This document shows positions 5,517 to 7,281 of a stretch of 7,281 bases of DNA, piece by piece. The stretch comes from Bacteroidales bacterium (GTDB lineage Bacteria; Bacteroidota; Bacteroidia; Bacteroidales; UBA3824). Numbering within the stretch: the first letter of the stretch is position 1; every line of letters begins with the position of its first letter. The position numbers and the translations under genes were made by a program. Below the pieces are notes generated by a model. The model saw only the letters and a program-made list of their open reading frames with translations, was not told the DNA's origin and ran no database searches. Location: NCBI GenBank assembly GCA_017530465.1, contig JAFXMJ010000110.1, positions 1 through 7,281 on the forward strand, written 5' to 3'.

Positions 5517-6934
5517 CTCTTCACCAAGTTGCAGCAGTAATTGACCTCGATGAGAGTGGCAGAATTACCCTTGCCGAAGCTACCTGCGAGGAGAACCACC
5601 TTGTCGTCAATCTCCGCAAACTGCTTGTTGAGGACGAATGACACCGAACTTTGGATGAAATCGTCGGCGGAACGGTTGAGCTTTACGCTGTGCGCCACAA
5701 CGCCGTACGAGAGAGCAAGCTCGCGCACCACGTTCTCATTGTAACACATTGCGTAGATGGGTTTTGCGCCACGATAGGCGGCAAGATTGCGGATTGTGGT
5801 GCCGGAGAACGAATCGGCGATGATGCACCTTGCGTCCAATTCCACTGAGGCGTGGACGGCGTTTTTGCACAGAAATTCGCTTATCTCGCTCTTGACGTGG
5901 ACGGGATGGGTGTTTTCCTTGAGTTTTTCCTTTATCGCCTCCACCTCGATGGCAATTTTGCTCATAGTCTTGACAGCCTCCACAGGATATTGACCCGATG
6001 CAGTCTCGCCCGAAAGCATCACGGCATCCGCACCGTCATAGATTGCATTGGCAACGTCCGAAACCTCGGCGCGAGTCGGGCGGGGATTGTTGATCATAGT
6101 GTGGAGCATCTGAGTAGCCACAATTACAGGCTTCAAGTGGTCGATTGCCTTCCTATTGAGCTCCTTCTGGATAGCGGGGATGCGCTCTGCCTCTATCTCG
6201 ATGCCAAGGTCGCCACGGGCAATCATAATGCCGTATGCGTGGTCGAGGATTTCGTCGATATTGTCAACGCCCTGCTGGTTTTCTATCTTGGCGATGATTT
6301 TTATCTTAGACTTTGCCTCGTCGAGAATTTGCTGTATGCAAATCACATCTTCTTTGCATCGTACAAACGAATGTGCGATGAATGTTATGTCCTCCTCGAT
6401 GGCGAGCTGGATGAACTTCTTGTCTTTTTCACTGAGCGAGGGCAGCTTGATTGGCACGCCAGGCACGTTCACCGATTTGCGCGACTTCACAATGCCCGAA
6501 TTGAGCACCTTGCATTTGAGTCCGTTTTCGTCACGGTCAATGGTCTCGAAGGCAATGTCGCCGTCGTCGATGAGGATTCGTTTGCCAATGGGAACGTCGT
6601 TTTCAAAACCGATGCGGTTGACATAGATGAAGCCGTCGCCGCACTCCTTGTCGAGGCTGCCGGCAAAATACACAGTGTCACCCTCATTGACAGCAAAACC
6701 GTCGCCCGCCTGCGTGGTGCGGATTTCAGGGCCTTTGGTGTCGATGAGTATCGCAATCGAATTGGACACACTCCTGATGTTGGCTATCATCTGCCGCGTC
6801 GCGTCAAAATCGGCGTGGGCGGTATTGATGCGGGCCACATTCATGCCGGCATCGTAAAGGCTGCGGATAAAATCCACATCACAGCGGCGGTCTGAAATCG
6901 TCGCAACAATCTTCGTAAGTTTCTGAACTTTCAT
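5510..6934 (-). CDS. pyk: Pyruvate kinase
   Basis: Cytoplasmic enzyme that converts phosphoenolpyruvate and ADP to pyruvate and ATP, the last step of glycolysis. At 474 residues it is of normal length. Landmarks: TKIVATIS at 7-14; GMNVARINTAHADF at 30-43, the Bacteroidota variant of the usual NFSHG loop; ILIDTKGPEIRTT at 62-74; the B domain at about 75-155; IIAKIENQQG with the likely catalytic Lys216 and metal-binding Glu218; IARGDLGIEI at 238-247 with metal-binding Asp242; IVATQM with Thr274; and NPRPTRAEVSDVANAIYDGADAVMLSGETASG. The C-terminal allosteric-type domain covers about 345-474. ATG at 6932-6934 precedes the conserved start. It lies 28 bases after the protease gene with no promoter visible between, so co-transcription is likely. 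Together with pgi it places two glycolytic genes within about 5 kb, in separate units. Confidence 0.98.
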   Translation of the reverse strand: MKVQKLTKIVATISDRRCDVDFIRSLYDAGMNVARINTAHADFDATRQMIANIRSVSNSIAILIDTKGPEIRTTQAGDGFAVNEGDTVYFAGSLDKECGDGFIYVNRIGFENDVPIGKRILIDDGDIAFETIDRDENGLKCKVLNSGIVKSRKSVNVPGVPIKLPSLSEKDKKFIQLAIEEDITFIAHSFVRCKEDVICIQQILDEAKSKIKIIAKIENQQGVDNIDEILDHAYGIMIARGDLGIEIEAERIPAIQKELNRKAIDHLKPVIVATQMLHTMINNPRPTRAEVSDVANAIYDGADAVMLSGETASGQYPVEAVKTMSKIAIEVEAIKEKLKENTHPVHVKSEISEFLCKNAVHASVELDARCIIADSFSGTTIRNLAAYRGAKPIYAMCYNENVVRELALSYGVVAHSVKLNRSADDFIQSSVSFVLNKQFAEIDDKVVLLAGSFGKGNSATLIEVNYCCNLVKRY

Positions 6935-6962
6935 ATTGTTTTTACAAATAATTATTTCCTAT

Positions 6963-7281
6963 TTATCTCATATCGCCAATGACATTGACAGCCTCGGAGA
7001 TGTACAAATCCTTCTCCAAAGCCTCAAACCAAGAGGTGAATTTCTTGGTCTTGATGGTGTCGCCTGCTACGGCAGCCTTGTCGATGGCGAGGAAGGAGGA
7101 CGTTACGCCGGTCTTTTCGTCGCCAATCTTGCCTATTCTTGCGGATTCGTCTTGAATCTCCTTCTGATGCTTCCTGTACGCCTCGAGATTGAGCGGGTAC
7201 GACGACTCGTCGCTGCGAGCCTTGAGACGGCGTGCGTTGTCGTCTATCTGCTTGAACACCGGATTGGCGTTGATGCGGGCG
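6963..7281 (-). CDS. prc: Carboxy-terminal processing (tail-specific) protease, C-terminal end only
   Basis: The frame is open from the right edge (reading ARINANPVFKQIDDNARR) to TAA at 6963-6965. The GTG at 7257-7259 is only an internal valine, so the real start lies outside the window. The roughly 105 residues match the C-terminal domain that follows the PDZ and S41 protease domains in Prc/Tsp proteins: ARxxxNPxF, then an SYPLNLEAYRKHQKE block, a stretch of charged linker, and a final KDLYISEAVNVIGDM helix. Prc is a periplasmic serine/lysine protease that trims or degrades envelope proteins from their C-termini. None of the catalytic residues lie in this fragment, so the call rests on the C-terminal domain alone. 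It is the first visible gene of the probable prc-pyk-secreted protein operon. Confidence 0.85.
   Translation of the reverse strand, partial: ARINANPVFKQIDDNARRLKARSDESSYPLNLEAYRKHQKEIQDESARIGKIGDEKTGVTSSFLAIDKAAVAGDTIKTKKFTSWFEALEKDLYISEAVNVIGDMR

Noticed and set aside
5852..6895. Long plus-strand open frame of 347 codons
   Set aside because: Antisense shadow of pyk; no motif, no promoter, no plausible leader.

Overview
This is chromosomal sequence from a Bacteroidota bacterium, most likely a gut- or rumen-type Bacteroidales. The signs are: several copies of the Bacteroidota promoter -7 box (TAnnTTTG), some with a -33 TTTG; A/T-rich leaders without strong Shine-Dalgarno sites; Bacteroidota-type Pgi, pyruvate kinase and Prc proteins; and a secreted GH43 glycosidase. 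The genus cannot be fixed from the sequence alone.

Layout, left to right. (1) 1-686, minus strand: the 5' part of a secreted GH43 xylosidase/arabinofuranosidase-like gene that runs off the left edge. It carries two apparent lesions, a +1 frameshift at an A7 run and an in-frame TGA, and looks like a pseudogene. (2) 770-2113, minus: pgi, with its own promoter and a hairpin terminator separating it from the GH43 gene. (3) 2340-2696, minus: a small acidic secreted protein of unknown function, with its own promoter and a strong terminator. (4) 2924-3877, plus: fmt, transcribed divergently from (3) behind a textbook promoter. (5) 3940-4117, plus: two identical tRNA-Glu(CTC) genes. Their promoter begins inside the last codons of fmt, and a strong bidirectional terminator follows them. 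(6) 4220-7281, minus: a likely operon read leftwards, consisting of the C-terminal end of a Prc/Tsp-type protease, pyk, and an unrecognised 409-residue secreted protein. It converges on the tRNA unit.

The genes are mostly housekeeping: glycolysis (pgi, pyk), translation initiation and decoding (fmt, tRNA-Glu) and envelope proteolysis (prc). No mobile element, CRISPR array, phage gene or defence system is visible. The parts worth a second look are the double lesion in the GH43 gene, the unknown secreted proteins, the inverted repeat built around the tRNA promoter's -7 box, and a short tandem repeat between pyk and the next gene. I found no clear novel system. No gap without a gene exceeds about 230 bases.
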